In this document: positions 36,416-45,877 of the stretch, piece after piece
How the letters are laid out: each line of letters starts with the position of its first letter
Position numbering within the stretch: the first letter of the stretch is position 1
Source of the DNA: an uncultured Alphaproteobacteria bacterium
Lineage (GTDB): Bacteria > Pseudomonadota > Alphaproteobacteria > HIMB59
DNA: 64,000 nucleotides
Reading direction: 5' to 3'
Assembly: GCA_902610175.1 (NCBI GenBank)
Contig: CACLUR010000001.1
Coordinates: forward strand, 434,001 to 498,000
Position numbers and translations under genes: made by a program
Notes under the pieces: generated by a model
What the model saw: only the letters and a program-made list of their open reading frames with translations
The model's database searches: none
Told to the model about the DNA's origin: nothing

Positions 36416-37022
36416 ATTTTTTATAATTTACTTCTTTTTTTAAAATTTCATAAATTGATTTCGTAGCACCTTTTTGTCTCTTTAAAACATTCAATTCTTT
36501 TCTAATATCTAAAATAAAATTGTTTTTTTTATTAACATTTGTCTCTTTAACATATCCATCACTATTAACAAGGTACTTTGATATTTCTGAAAATGATAAT
36601 TGAGGATTATTAATACAAAAGTCTAAGATTTCAAGGTTACCAATATTCAAGACATTTTTGATAAAGTACCTCATATCTTTTTGATAATCATATCCACTAA
36701 TTAATTGCATTTTACTTTTGTAGCTTTTATATATCTTATAATCTGAAAATATGATTGCTTTAAAATTTCTTTCTAAAATACTTTTTATAATGCTTATATT
36801 TTTTGAGTAGAATAGTTTTAATTTTTTTTCCTTGAAAAGGCTCTCAATTTCTGTGCTTTCTAAGTCTTGATTACGTTCAATTTTAATATTTTCTATATTA
36901 CAAAAGTGACAAACAATATTTTCGTAGAATGTTCCAATTTCATCAGATACTTGGTCAATAATTACTTTTTCATCTTTATCACTCTCTAGAAATTTTTTGA
37001 TAAATTCAATATTATTCATCAC
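36396..37022 (-). CDS. Unidentified protein at the holA locus
   Basis: A 208-residue, lysine-rich, mostly helical protein without signal peptide or membrane segments. In many alphaproteobacteria the gene between lptE and parB is holA (DNA polymerase III delta, about 330 residues). This product is only two thirds of that length, and I cannot see the clear delta-subunit motifs. It could be a highly diverged or trimmed delta subunit. It overlaps lptE by 11 bp and the parB end by 20 bp. Confidence 0.6.
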   Translation of the reverse strand: MMNNIEFIKKFLESDKDEKVIIDQVSDEIGTFYENIVCHFCNIENIKIERNQDLESTEIESLFKEKKLKLFYSKNISIIKSILERNFKAIIFSDYKIYKSYKSKMQLISGYDYQKDMRYFIKNVLNIGNLEILDFCINNPQLSFSEISKYLVNSDGYVKETNVNKKNNFILDIRKELNVLKRQKGATKSIYEILKKEVNYKKFNFLVY

Positions 37023-37542
37023 GAATTAATAATAGCTTTCTCTGAAGTGTGTCAATTTTTTTGCATTTATATGAGGTGTTATTAAGGGAATTAATAAAAT
37101 TCTTAACGAGTGCTTCGGTATTCTCTTTCTTTATTTTATCTACAGCTTTGTTATTGCTTATATAATTACTACTATCTGCGAATATATAAAATTGAGAAAT
37201 ATTTTTATCGAAGGTTTTAATAATACAATCATAGGTTTTGTCAACAATATCAATTACTAATCTAGTTTCAATATTGGCCCTATCAGATGTATTATCTATA
37301 TTAGTAATATATAGGTCTGATGTATGATTTATAGAGGATTTAATTTCTAATTTTGATTTTTGATCATAAAGATCAAAACTAATAAGATTATTATATAACA
37401 AATTTTTCAGTAAAAGACCATCAAACTCACCACCTATATATCCCATCGAGTATTTAATATTTGTTGAAGGCTCTTCATTTTTCGTGCACGAGATAAAAAA
37501 GATACTAGCTAATAATAATATTAATAATTTTATCTTGAACAT
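37012..37542 (-). CDS. LptE-like LPS-assembly lipoprotein
   Basis: A 176-residue lipoprotein with lipobox FFISC at about residue 19, followed by a beta-rich domain. The assignment to LptE (the plug protein of the LptD LPS translocon) rests mainly on position between leuS and the holA slot, as in other alphaproteobacteria. Direct similarity is low. The start lies 38 bp inside the end of leuS. Confidence 0.6.
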   Translation of the reverse strand: MFKIKLLILLLASIFFISCTKNEEPSTNIKYSMGYIGGEFDGLLLKNLLYNNLISFDLYDQKSKLEIKSSINHTSDLYITNIDNTSDRANIETRLVIDIVDKTYDCIIKTFDKNISQFYIFADSSNYISNNKAVDKIKKENTEALVKNFINSLNNTSYKCKKIDTLQRKLLLIRDE

Positions 37543-39871
37543 TTATTACCCTAATTACTTTTTTCTCTTTAATTTTAGAATTTATTCTATCTAATTGATA
37601 GACCGTTTGTAAAATTTCCTCTTCTTTATAACCTTTTCTCGTAGGTATTGTTGTTATTAATTTACCGTTAATTTGTATGGGTAAATTTATTTTATCTTCA
37701 ACTAATAGCTCAAATTTAACAGAAGGCCATTCATTAATTTCTGACGACTGAAATAAAAACTTATTCAAAGATAATGATAACTTTGGAAGAATTGGAAATA
37801 GACAGATTATAATTTTATTACTCAGCATGCTATTAGAAAGATAGACCTTTTCTTTCTCTAAATAATTAAAAAGAGTGTAAATATCAGCTACACACTTATT
37901 GAGTGAGAAGTTCAAAATATTTTTTTCTATATCATGAACGAATTTTTCAACTTTTTTTTCCGTATCATTTTTCCAATCTGTCATTTCTTGGGAAAAATAT
38001 CTTTCGATTCTACTAACTAGGTTTTTAGAGCTTTGAATACCCTCATCTGTCCATTCGAGCTCTCTATCAGGAGGAGAGTCAGAGATCATGAAAATTCTAG
38101 TTGCATCTATACCGTAGTTATCGAGTATTTCATCTGGCTCAATAACATTTTTCTTAGATTTTGACATTTTCTCTGATGGACCTTCTACGATACTCTCTTT
38201 TGTTTTTTCTCTTAATAATTTTCCATCTTTTGATATTACTTCTTTTGGCATAACCCATTCATTATTTTTTGTTCTATAAGTTTTGTGCGTAATCATTCCC
38301 TGCGTAAATAATTGGTCAAATGGTTCATCAACTTTTAGATCATATATATCCCTGAGTGCTTTCATGAAAAATCTTGAATATAAAAGATGTAATATTGCAT
38401 GCTCAATACCACCGATATATTTATCAACTGGAAGAAATTTATTTACTTGATCTCTGTCAAATGGTTTATCTAACTTGTTATTTAAAAATCTGATGTAATA
38501 CCAAGATGAGTCAACAAATGTATCAAGGGTATCAGTTTCTCTAAATGCTATCTTTTTAGTTTCAGGACAAATAATCTTCCTCCACTTATCTAAATTTAAA
38601 AGGGCATTACCTTTACCCATTAAGTCTACATCGTATGGCAATAAAACGGGTAACTCAGATTTATCTAAAACTCTGAATGATCCATCTTCATAGTAAATGA
38701 CTGGTATAGGACATCCCCAATATCTTTGTCTGGATACACCCCAGTCTCTTATTTTAAAATTAATTTTCTCGTTACCAATTCCCTCTCTTTCAAGAAAAAC
38801 TAAAATTTTCTTTATAGCATCATCTTTATTTAGACCATTAAGTAAAGGTGAGTTAATTAAGGTCCCTGTCTCAGTAAAAGGTAGTGCATTATCATCACAA
38901 TCAATAACTTTTATAATTGGTAAAGAGTATTTTTTTGCAAATTGAAAGTCTCTTTCATCGTGCGCTGGGCAGCCAAATATCGCCCCTTCACCGTATGTAT
39001 CAAGGACAAAATTAGCTATATAGACGGGGATTTTTTTATTTACAATTGGATGATCACAATCGATATTTAGCTTAAAACCCAACTTTTCTTTTTCAGTATC
39101 AACTTTTTCAAATTCTCTCCTAATATTTTCAATCTCTGTTTTTGTCTGATATTTTGCAACAATCGGATGATTTATTGAAACAGCAATAAATGTTGCCCCA
39201 TAAATAGTGTCTGGTCTCGTTGTAAATATATTCAAAAACTCATCTTTGTTGGTAATTTTGAAATTTATTTCGGCACCAGTTGACTTACCTATCCAATTTT
39301 TTTGCATGGTTTTTACTTTTCCAGGCCAAAGCTTAAGCTTATCTAAATCGGATAAAAGCTCCTCAGCGTAATCTGTAATTTTAAAAAACCATTGTGAAAG
39401 AGTTTTCTTTTCTACTTTCGCACCTGTTCTCCATCCTTTTCCATCGATAACTTGTTCATTTGCAAGAACAGTTTGATCAACTGGATCCCAATTGACTTGA
39501 GCATCTTTTTTGTAGGCTAAGCCTGCGTTATAAAGATCAATAAAAAGCTCTTGTTGATAACGATAGTAATCTTCATTACATGTAGCCAGTTCCCTGTCCC
39601 AATCTAAATCTAATTCAAGTTTTTGTAATTGTGACTTCATATTGTCTATGTTAGACAGTGTCCAGTCTCGAGGGTGCGTCTTAAACTGGATAGCAGCATT
39701 TTCAGCAGGAAGTCCAAATGCGTCCCAACCCATGGGGTGGATTACTTCGTCACCTTTTAATTTATGGTATCTTGCACATATATCTCCAATTACATAGTTT
39801 CGAACGTGGCCCATATGGATATTGCCAGAGGGATAAGGAAACATTTCTAATATGTAGTTTTTTTTTGGCAC
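37505..39871 (-). CDS. leuS: Leucyl-tRNA synthetase, N-terminally short
   Basis: Class I synthetase of 788 residues. HIGH-type motif [15 protein letters not shown] is at residues 12-26, the editing domain includes the [12 protein letters not shown] region, and KMSKSKKNV carries the KMSKS loop. The protein starts (GTG at 39871) about ten residues before PYPSG, whereas family members normally have about 33 more residues before this point. An in-frame TAA lies only five codons upstream, and no other frame there encodes the missing helix. Confidence 0.95.
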   Translation of the reverse strand: MPKKNYILEMFPYPSGNIHMGHVRNYVIGDICARYHKLKGDEVIHPMGWDAFGLPAENAAIQFKTHPRDWTLSNIDNMKSQLQKLELDLDWDRELATCNEDYYRYQQELFIDLYNAGLAYKKDAQVNWDPVDQTVLANEQVIDGKGWRTGAKVEKKTLSQWFFKITDYAEELLSDLDKLKLWPGKVKTMQKNWIGKSTGAEINFKITNKDEFLNIFTTRPDTIYGATFIAVSINHPIVAKYQTKTEIENIRREFEKVDTEKEKLGFKLNIDCDHPIVNKKIPVYIANFVLDTYGEGAIFGCPAHDERDFQFAKKYSLPIIKVIDCDDNALPFTETGTLINSPLLNGLNKDDAIKKILVFLEREGIGNEKINFKIRDWGVSRQRYWGCPIPVIYYEDGSFRVLDKSELPVLLPYDVDLMGKGNALLNLDKWRKIICPETKKIAFRETDTLDTFVDSSWYYIRFLNNKLDKPFDRDQVNKFLPVDKYIGGIEHAILHLLYSRFFMKALRDIYDLKVDEPFDQLFTQGMITHKTYRTKNNEWVMPKEVISKDGKLLREKTKESIVEGPSEKMSKSKKNVIEPDEILDNYGIDATRIFMISDSPPDRELEWTDEGIQSSKNLVSRIERYFSQEMTDWKNDTEKKVEKFVHDIEKNILNFSLNKCVADIYTLFNYLEKEKVYLSNSMLSNKIIICLFPILPKLSLSLNKFLFQSSEINEWPSVKFELLVEDKINLPIQINGKLITTIPTRKGYKEEEILQTVYQLDRINSKIKEKKVIRVINVQDKIINIIIS

Positions 39872-39878
39872 TAGAAAT

Positions 39879-40478
39879 TTAATTTAATGCTGATGAGGAG
39901 TATTGAAGTGATGCTTCTAATATTTTTAATGTTAACATTTTTTGTTCATCAAAATATTCCTTGCCATCACTTTTCCAAATATTTTGATTTTTATTTTCGC
40001 AAAGAAAATTTGTTTTTACGCCAGTGCTTATATACTCTGCTGATATGATCTGTATCTTTATAAGGCACCTTTTATCAGTGGCATTTTTATCATAAATCCA
40101 TTCAGTTTGTATGAATCCTCCTGTAGCATCTGCAATTTTTAGATCGTATACAGACGTTACATCAATAGATCCTTGCCATAGGTAAGGATTGACATTAGTC
40201 CTTATTTGTCCTGAAGTACCAAACTCACCCTCTCTTACTTTATCTAAGAATTCGGTTAAGTTAAAGTCTTCCATATCTTTGTTTTTTCCCGAGGGCAGCT
40301 TGGCCCTTTCTTTTCTCTTGCAGGTGTCATATTCGAGATCACCAAAGTCTCTATGTGGGTTATCACAGTACCCCCACAGCTTATCTAGTTTTTTTAATTC
40401 TTCTTCTCGTGTGCCCTGACAAGAAACCAAAATAATTGAAAATAGTATTGCGAATATAAACAATATAGTTTTATGCAT
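39879..40478 (-). CDS. DUF3576 family lipoprotein
   Basis: A 199-residue lipoprotein with lipobox IILVSC at about residue 20. The conserved core [18 protein letters not shown] followed by [15 protein letters not shown] matches DUF3576, a family encoded directly upstream of leuS in alphaproteobacteria. Function unknown; location is predicted to be an outer-membrane lipoprotein. Its stop is only 7 bp from the leuS start. Confidence 0.85.
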   Translation of the reverse strand: MHKTILFIFAILFSIILVSCQGTREEELKKLDKLWGYCDNPHRDFGDLEYDTCKRKERAKLPSGKNKDMEDFNLTEFLDKVREGEFGTSGQIRTNVNPYLWQGSIDVTSVYDLKIADATGGFIQTEWIYDKNATDKRCLIKIQIISAEYISTGVKTNFLCENKNQNIWKSDGKEYFDEQKMLTLKILEASLQYSSSALN

Positions 40479-40530
40479 CGTATAAAGCCTATGTTAGTAG
40501 GAGTTTTTTAGAGTAAGATAATTATAATTT

Positions 40531-40561
40531 AAAAACAAGGGGAAAAATTCCCCTTGTTTTT
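40531..40561 (-). terminator. Intrinsic terminator of the porin gene
   Basis: A perfect 14-bp inverted repeat (AAAAACAAGGGGAA, then TTCCCCTTGTTTTT) with a three-base loop, flanked by A/T runs on both sides so it can act in either direction. It sits 12 bp after the porin stop codon and isolates that highly expressed gene from the downstream DUF3576 lipoprotein gene. Confidence 0.9.
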
Positions 40562-40573
40562 TAGTGTTAGATA

Positions 40574-41506
40574 TTAGAACGAAATAGATGATCCAATAGC
40601 CATTGATGAGTTTGCGGTAGTTGATGAGTCTGTGCCTGTATCACCAGAAACAGTTCTCATTTCTGCAAATACTGATACTCCACCACCTAATGGGTAAGAT
40701 ACAGCAACATCTGTCTGAGTAGCAGACTTACTATCTACATCAGCAGATGAGTAACCAACTGTTACAGATGTTGAGTCAAGTGACATTGCATATTTAATAC
40801 CAAACTGATTACCATCATTTGTACCAGTTGATGTCTCATAACCAGCAGTAAGTGTTCCACCCATTGCTGCGTATGTTACTGCAATACCAGTTTCAGTATC
40901 ATCAATTGATGTATCTGAATGTGTTGCATAACCAACTGTTACACCAAGATCTCCAACTGTAGTTGAGATTTTTGCACCTGTACCTGTGTCAGTTGCACCG
41001 TCAACGTCACCAGTTGTTGTAGCAGGTGATGAGTCAGCAACGTAGTAAAGACCAACAGTTGCACCGCCAAATGATGTTGTTACTGATACACCAGTACCTT
41101 CGTCATCAGTGATACCAACAGTCTTTGACATACCATTGTTGTTAAGGATTGCAATATCTCCTACTGCTCCACCAACATCACCAACACCATCAGGAAGACC
41201 AACGTCGTTACCAACAGTAATCGATGTTCCACCTGTTGCGAAAGTAATGTTCTGGAAACCAGAAATTGCCTTTGATGCAGCTGCAGATGATGCACTTAGA
41301 GTAATACCAGCACCTGAAGACACAGTCATACCTGAGTCAGTAGTTGTTGATAGACCAAATGATACAGATCCACCATGTGCTGTATTATTGTTTGAGTCAG
41401 CTGATTGATAAGCAATTACGCTTGAACCGCTAACTGTAATATCTGCTTGTGCAGTAGTAAAAATACCAGCTGTTAAAGCAGACACCAATAATGATAGTTT
41501 TTTCAT
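40574..41506 (-). CDS. Outer-membrane porin
   Basis: A 310-residue beta-barrel protein. It has a signal peptide (MKKLSLLVSALTAGIFTTAQ, cleaved after A) and repeated short Gly/Ser/Thr-rich amphipathic strands. The protein ends in an aromatic residue (SISF), the usual outer-membrane insertion signal. I take the ATG at 41506, preceded by AAAGGACAA as ribosome-binding site; the open frame continues upstream but encodes non-porin sequence. Codon use is strongly biased (many ACA/ACC, GCA), consistent with very high expression. Passive uptake of small solutes is inferred. Confidence 0.88.
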   Translation of the reverse strand: MKKLSLLVSALTAGIFTTAQADITVSGSSVIAYQSADSNNNTAHGGSVSFGLSTTTDSGMTVSSGAGITLSASSAAASKAISGFQNITFATGGTSITVGNDVGLPDGVGDVGGAVGDIAILNNNGMSKTVGITDDEGTGVSVTTSFGGATVGLYYVADSSPATTTGDVDGATDTGTGAKISTTVGDLGVTVGYATHSDTSIDDTETGIAVTYAAMGGTLTAGYETSTGTNDGNQFGIKYAMSLDSTSVTVGYSSADVDSKSATQTDVAVSYPLGGGVSVFAEMRTVSGDTGTDSSTTANSSMAIGSSISF

Positions 41507-41605
41507 TATAATTGTCCTTTCATAAAACAATATATTGTTCAATGAGGATACTAATAATAAATGTTTGTTTTTGAATAAAATACCAAGAAAAAAAGGATTA
41601 ATCGA

Positions 41606-41633
41606 ATATATGTTGCATTTATGCAACATATAT
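41606..41633 (-). promoter_or_regulatory. Perfect 28-bp palindrome upstream of the porin gene
   Basis: Two perfect 13-bp arms (ATATATGTTGCAT and its complement) are separated by two bases. It starts directly after the stop codon of the TPR-sulfotransferase gene and lies 100 bp upstream of the porin start, all on the minus strand. Read as RNA it is a hairpin, but the T-run is 13 bases further on. Read as DNA it could be an operator controlling the porin. A second small palindrome, AACAATATATTGTT, lies at 41526-41539. Confidence 0.45.
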
Positions 41634-41634
41634 A

Positions 41635-43239
41635 TCAAATGTTATAACCAAAAAAGTCATCCTTAAAAGTGACAATATTCTTTGATTTCCAAAACTCTCT
41701 TTGAGAGTAAAAAGCATCAGTAAATTCTGACTTAATTGATAAAAATGACTCTTTTTTGACAGAGTTTGTATGTATTTTATTCTGAACTTGATAAATTGTT
41801 GCTGTTTTAGCAAAAAAGCTCTCTCTTTTTGTAGGCTCATATTGAGCATTAATATTACAAAACTCATATAATTTTTTTTGATGTTCTTCAAAATTTTCAA
41901 CAAGATTTTCATAATTTACTGTTAGGACATTTTCATCAATAACTTTTTCTTGTATCCAAAATAAAATACACATTTCAAAATTAGCTAACTGAACACCTAT
42001 GTTAAACATTGAAGAGGCGAAAGAAATGTTATCGACATATCTTTGTTTAAATAAAGACACAGCAAGATCCCAAGGATCTCTTAGTATCAATATTATTTTT
42101 GATGCAGGCATAAACTTCCTTATGTGGCCAATAAAATGATAATTATTTGGTAACTTATCTGCTACCTTGGAATAATTTTTTAAAAAATAATTGGTCCTCT
42201 CAATATATTTATCTCCTACATCATTCATATTTGATAAACTAAATTCTCCTTTAAGAATATAACGAAATGATAAATCGTATAACGACATCAATTCTCCAGC
42301 ACCAAATACTTCATTATTAGCAGTTATCAATGACTCAGTTAATGTTGTACCAGATCTAGGCATACCAACTATGAATATGTTATTCATGCCTTTGTTTTGG
42401 TCACTTTCACTTTCATTTTCAATACTTTTATAATTTTCAATAATTTGAAGAACTGATTTTTGAAACTTCATCATCGTTAATCTTTGTATATTAAACACTT
42501 CTTTGTTCCCTTGTTCATAATATTTTTCAGATAAAATTGGGTCCTCTTTCTCATAAAAGTTTGCAAGAGCGAAGTAAAGAGGTACCAATTCTTGGTACTT
42601 TTCCAAACTTGATTTAAATGATTTTGTATGAGTTTTTTCTTTACAAAGCTCAATCAACTCAGGACTAGCCTCTTTTTTTTTAATCTGGATTAAGTGTAAT
42701 AATAGTTCACCATCAAATTTTAAAGATAAATATTTTTTAATGAATTTAATTGCATTTTCTTGCTCTTTAAGTGCAATAAAAATTTCTATTCTAACTAATA
42801 ATGTAGATTTATAGTTTTTATAGTCGTCTGAATATTTTTCATGTAAAGAAATACACGTATCAAGCTCATGTGCTGCATTAATAAAATCTCTTTTCTTCAT
42901 AAATACTTCACAACAGTTTTGATAGGGGGCAGGATGAGTACTATTTATCTCTTTTGCTTTAGTAATATTATCTAAGGCCTTTTCATATTCTTCTTGTTTT
43001 AGATAATAATTTCCTAAATTGTTAAAGCTATCAAAATCATCTGGGCTGATCTTTAATATGTTAAATGTTTCATTTATAGCTGCTGGATAGTCATCTTTTA
43101 AAAAATATATATGTGACAAAAGTTTCATCAAGTAAATATCTTTAGGGTTAAGTTTGACGATTTTTTTACATTCCATAAGGGCTTTTTCAAGCTGGCCATC
43201 AGAAATATATTGCTGAAGTAAATTTACTGCTTTATTCAT
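41635..43239 (-). CDS. TPR-sulfotransferase fusion protein
   Basis: A 534-residue protein. The N-terminal half (residues 1-250) has about five TPR units. The C-terminal half is a sulfotransferase domain with the PAPS-binding loop FIVGMPRSGTTLTESLI at about residue 290 and the second PAPS motif near LILRDPWDLAVSLFKQRY. Such fusions are frequent in marine alphaproteobacteria; the acceptor (protein, glycan or lipid) is unknown. It is divergent from the gene at 43275. Confidence 0.88.
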   Translation of the reverse strand: MNKAVNLLQQYISDGQLEKALMECKKIVKLNPKDIYLMKLLSHIYFLKDDYPAAINETFNILKISPDDFDSFNNLGNYYLKQEEYEKALDNITKAKEINSTHPAPYQNCCEVFMKKRDFINAAHELDTCISLHEKYSDDYKNYKSTLLVRIEIFIALKEQENAIKFIKKYLSLKFDGELLLHLIQIKKKEASPELIELCKEKTHTKSFKSSLEKYQELVPLYFALANFYEKEDPILSEKYYEQGNKEVFNIQRLTMMKFQKSVLQIIENYKSIENESESDQNKGMNNIFIVGMPRSGTTLTESLITANNEVFGAGELMSLYDLSFRYILKGEFSLSNMNDVGDKYIERTNYFLKNYSKVADKLPNNYHFIGHIRKFMPASKIILILRDPWDLAVSLFKQRYVDNISFASSMFNIGVQLANFEMCILFWIQEKVIDENVLTVNYENLVENFEEHQKKLYEFCNINAQYEPTKRESFFAKTATIYQVQNKIHTNSVKKESFLSIKSEFTDAFYSQREFWKSKNIVTFKDDFFGYNI

Positions 43240-43274
43240 ATTAATTTAATAATATTAATTAAATTAGCTTAAAT

Positions 43275-44234
43275 ATGAAAATTATTCAAAATATAAAGCA
43301 CCAGTATCAATTGAAGCTGACAGAGGATTTGCTACAAAACTCAAAATATTCTGAAATAAATTCTAGTCTAATGAATTATTCAAGGAAGAGCCCGCTAGAG
43401 TGTTTTGTTTTACTAAAAAATTTTGTACCAAAATTTTTAAACATCACTTCCAATGAAAAAATACTTAATGACAACATGGTATTGATTAACTCTTTTGATG
43501 AAAGTGATGCAAAAATTATAACAAATTTTCTTAAATTTTATTTAGAAAAGATAGATTTCCAAAATTTTGAGATATCAGATTATCAAAAAGAACTAATATC
43601 AATAATTTTGAGAATTAAAAAAGAGGAAAATATTACACAGGAAGATATATTCCAAAATTCCATTTTTTATCAAGCAATACAAAACTACTTAAAAGAGGAT
43701 AAGATTCAATTCCTTAGTAATCAGTTTGCTTTTTTTTCAACTCCATCTAATATTAATTTTACAAACATAAGGTTAACTAAGTGCTATTTTTTATTAATTG
43801 AACATCCATATAAAATTTATCAAAGATTTAAAAATAAATTAAAATCTAAAGATCTTGCTATTAATTTATTCTTAAACTCAGATAATCAACCTATTAAGTA
43901 TACTTCCCAAAACACAAATCTTATGGTAACCAGAAAAGATTGGGGTACTCACACAGGTAGCTGGTCAGACCCAAACGTCGCTAATACGTTGAGAGGCTCG
44001 ATTCTAAAAAAAGAAGAACATAGTGACAATACTGATGAATTTTATGCCAGTATTATCCTTCATCTAAGGCAATCTGGTTTTGAAATCCCTTTAGATTATT
44101 CATTAATTTCTGATTTTATTTCCTTAAACCCTTCAGAAGATATGAATGAAAATATTGATATTTCTAATCATGAAAAAAAAGCTTTAAGAAGATATATTGA
44201 AAATATATCTGAAAATTTTGGATACGAATTATAA
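43275..44234 (+). CDS. Unknown protein, possibly a degenerate sulfotransferase
   Basis: A 319-residue protein without signal peptide. The region from about residue 165 (RLTKCYFLLIEHPYKIYQRF) and a later RGSILKKEEHSDNTDEFYAS resemble the second half of sulfotransferase domains. No PAPS P-loop (xRSGTT) is present, so activity is doubtful. The first 150 residues match nothing I recognise. Its location, head-to-head with a TPR-sulfotransferase gene, supports a related role. Confidence 0.5.
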   Translation: MKIIQNIKHQYQLKLTEDLLQNSKYSEINSSLMNYSRKSPLECFVLLKNFVPKFLNITSNEKILNDNMVLINSFDESDAKIITNFLKFYLEKIDFQNFEISDYQKELISIILRIKKEENITQEDIFQNSIFYQAIQNYLKEDKIQFLSNQFAFFSTPSNINFTNIRLTKCYFLLIEHPYKIYQRFKNKLKSKDLAINLFLNSDNQPIKYTSQNTNLMVTRKDWGTHTGSWSDPNVANTLRGSILKKEEHSDNTDEFYASIILHLRQSGFEIPLDYSLISDFISLNPSEDMNENIDISNHEKKALRRYIENISENFGYEL

Positions 44235-44243
44235 TAAAGCTCA

Positions 44244-44870
44244 TTGACTATAAATTTAAAAAAACTTAGTGAAATAAATAATAAAATTAAGGATAAAAAT
44301 ACTAAATTATTGATCGTTACTAAAACAAGACCTCTCGAAGAAATTTTGCAATTAATAAATTTAGGATTTTGTAACTTTGGTGAAAATAGGGTACAAGAGG
44401 CACAACAAAAATTTACAAATATTCCCTCACGTATGGACATTAGTGTGAGTTTAATTGGTCCTCTTCAATCAAACAAAGTAAAACAAGCATTAAAACTATT
44501 TGATGTGATCCAGTCACTAGATCGAATAAAGATTGTTGATGAAATTTTGAAATATAAAAATGAGAACTCTAAAACTAAAAATTTTTATATTCAAATAAAT
44601 ATTGGAAAGGAAGATCAAAAAAGTGGAGTAATGCCTAACGATTTCGAGGATTTTTATAAATACTGTATTGATAAATGTTTAAAAATAAATGGAATAATGT
44701 GTATTCCACCAGAAGGTAAAGATCCAGCTCCTTTTTTTTCTGAAATGAAAATGATTAGAGACAGGATTGATAAAAATTTAATTTTAAGTATGGGAATGAG
44801 CTTAGATTACGAAATTGCACTTGATCATCAATCTAATGAAATACGTGTAGGATCGTTAATATTTTCATGA
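44244..44870 (+). CDS. Pyridoxal phosphate homeostasis protein (YggS/PLPBP)
   Basis: A 208-residue PLP-binding protein that buffers PLP. The PLP lysine is in LLIVTKTRP, followed by FGENRVQEAQQKF, IGPLQSNKVKQAL and the C-terminal SMGMSLDYEIAL and IRVGSLIF. The start is a TTG at 44244, ten bases after the upstream gene. It overlaps the next gene by four bases. Confidence 0.93.
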   Translation: MTINLKKLSEINNKIKDKNTKLLIVTKTRPLEEILQLINLGFCNFGENRVQEAQQKFTNIPSRMDISVSLIGPLQSNKVKQALKLFDVIQSLDRIKIVDEILKYKNENSKTKNFYIQINIGKEDQKSGVMPNDFEDFYKYCIDKCLKINGIMCIPPEGKDPAPFFSEMKMIRDRIDKNLILSMGMSLDYEIALDHQSNEIRVGSLIFS

Positions 44871-45343
44871 AATATTTAATAATATTTATTTTTATAATAT
44901 TAACTAAGAACTTATTTTCTTTAGAAGTTGAGTGCTCATTTGAGGAGGTTTATCAAAATGGAGAAACACAACAAGGTTTTTTTTTGATTAAGGATGAAAA
45001 ATTTAGATATCAATATGATGATAAAAACTTATTTACAATTATTCACAATCAAAACATTTTTTTCTTAATAGAAAATAGTGATCCAACTAGATTTTTTAGA
45101 ATAGATGAAAATACAGAGGTTCTAAAAGCAGTACTAAAAATTTTAGGTGATTACCCTGATTTTAGAGATGAATATTATCTTGAGGGACTTTTAATAAGAA
45201 TAGAACAAAGTAACATAAATATTATAAAAAGGTTAATTTTATTGTCTGACGAAAAAAATTTAAGCATTTATATAAATGACTGTAAGTTTCATCCAATTAA
45301 AAATTTATACTTTTCGTACAGCCCTTATTTCAATTATAAGTAA
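44867..45343 (+). CDS. LolA-like periplasmic protein
   Basis: A 158-residue exported protein (signal peptide MKYLIIFIFIILTKNLFS). The pattern GFFLIKDEKFRYQYDDKNLF resembles the strands of LolA, which carries lipoproteins across the periplasm. In alphaproteobacteria lolA is normally next to ftsK, and ftsK is two genes away here. Similarity is low, so this is a probable rather than firm call. Confidence 0.6.
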   Translation: MKYLIIFIFIILTKNLFSLEVECSFEEVYQNGETQQGFFLIKDEKFRYQYDDKNLFTIIHNQNIFFLIENSDPTRFFRIDENTEVLKAVLKILGDYPDFRDEYYLEGLLIRIEQSNINIIKRLILLSDEKNLSIYINDCKFHPIKNLYFSYSPYFNYK

Positions 45344-45346
45344 AAA

Positions 45347-45877
45347 ATGATTAATTTAAGTTGCAATGATAATTTTCTTAAAAATAGCATTGTCGATCTT
45401 TTGTACCAAAAAAAATTCTTTTTAAACATTTCTCATACTACTCAGTATTTTTTTCAATCAAAAATTATAATTAAAGAAAAAAGCTTAGAGATCTCTACCA
45501 GTACTAATAAATTTAATCTAAATCTACCTTTAAGTTTTAACGAATTCTTTGAAAAATTTTTCGATATGATATCTAATGAAAAAGTTTTCTTACAAAGTTG
45601 TGAGTATTACCCCTTTAAGCAACTAATAAAAAAAAATGAAAAAAATATATTTTTAAGTGAGATTCAAAACACAATTATGTCAAATTTATTACTGAACTCT
45701 AGTGATGGTATTAAAAAGATAGATTTAATTAAAATAATTTGGCCGAATGACAAAGACGTATTCTTTAACAAGCTTGATACACATCTAACAAATTTAAAAA
45801 ATTACTTAAAGTCAGAAAGTGACTTTGATTTAAAGTTCACGTCAAAGTCAGGCCTTATAAAATTAATTTTTAATTAA
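45347..45877 (+). CDS. Protein with OmpR-type winged-helix C-terminus
   Basis: A 176-residue protein. The last 75 residues (LIKIIWPNDKDVFFNKLDTH, then LTNLKNYLKS) follow the OmpR/PhoB winged-helix pattern: Trp in the loop, THLxxLKxxL recognition helix, and a final hairpin. The N-terminal part would correspond to a receiver domain but lacks a visible phospho-acceptor Asp pocket. It may be a phosphorylation-independent regulator. It converges on ftsK with a 15-bp overlap. Confidence 0.55.
   Translation: MINLSCNDNFLKNSIVDLLYQKKFFLNISHTTQYFFQSKIIIKEKSLEISTSTNKFNLNLPLSFNEFFEKFFDMISNEKVFLQSCEYYPFKQLIKKNEKNIFLSEIQNTIMSNLLLNSSDGIKKIDLIKIIWPNDKDVFFNKLDTHLTNLKNYLKSESDFDLKFTSKSGLIKLIFN

Noticed and set aside
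37505-39871. leuS as a pseudogene because of its missing N-terminus
   Set aside because: All catalytic motifs, the editing domain and the KMSKS loop are intact, the frame is uninterrupted over 788 codons and it is in its conserved operon position.
41507-41638. 44-residue N-terminal extension of the porin
   Set aside because: A proper signal peptide with a ribosome-binding site starts at 41506; the extension covers the promoter region and the palindrome.
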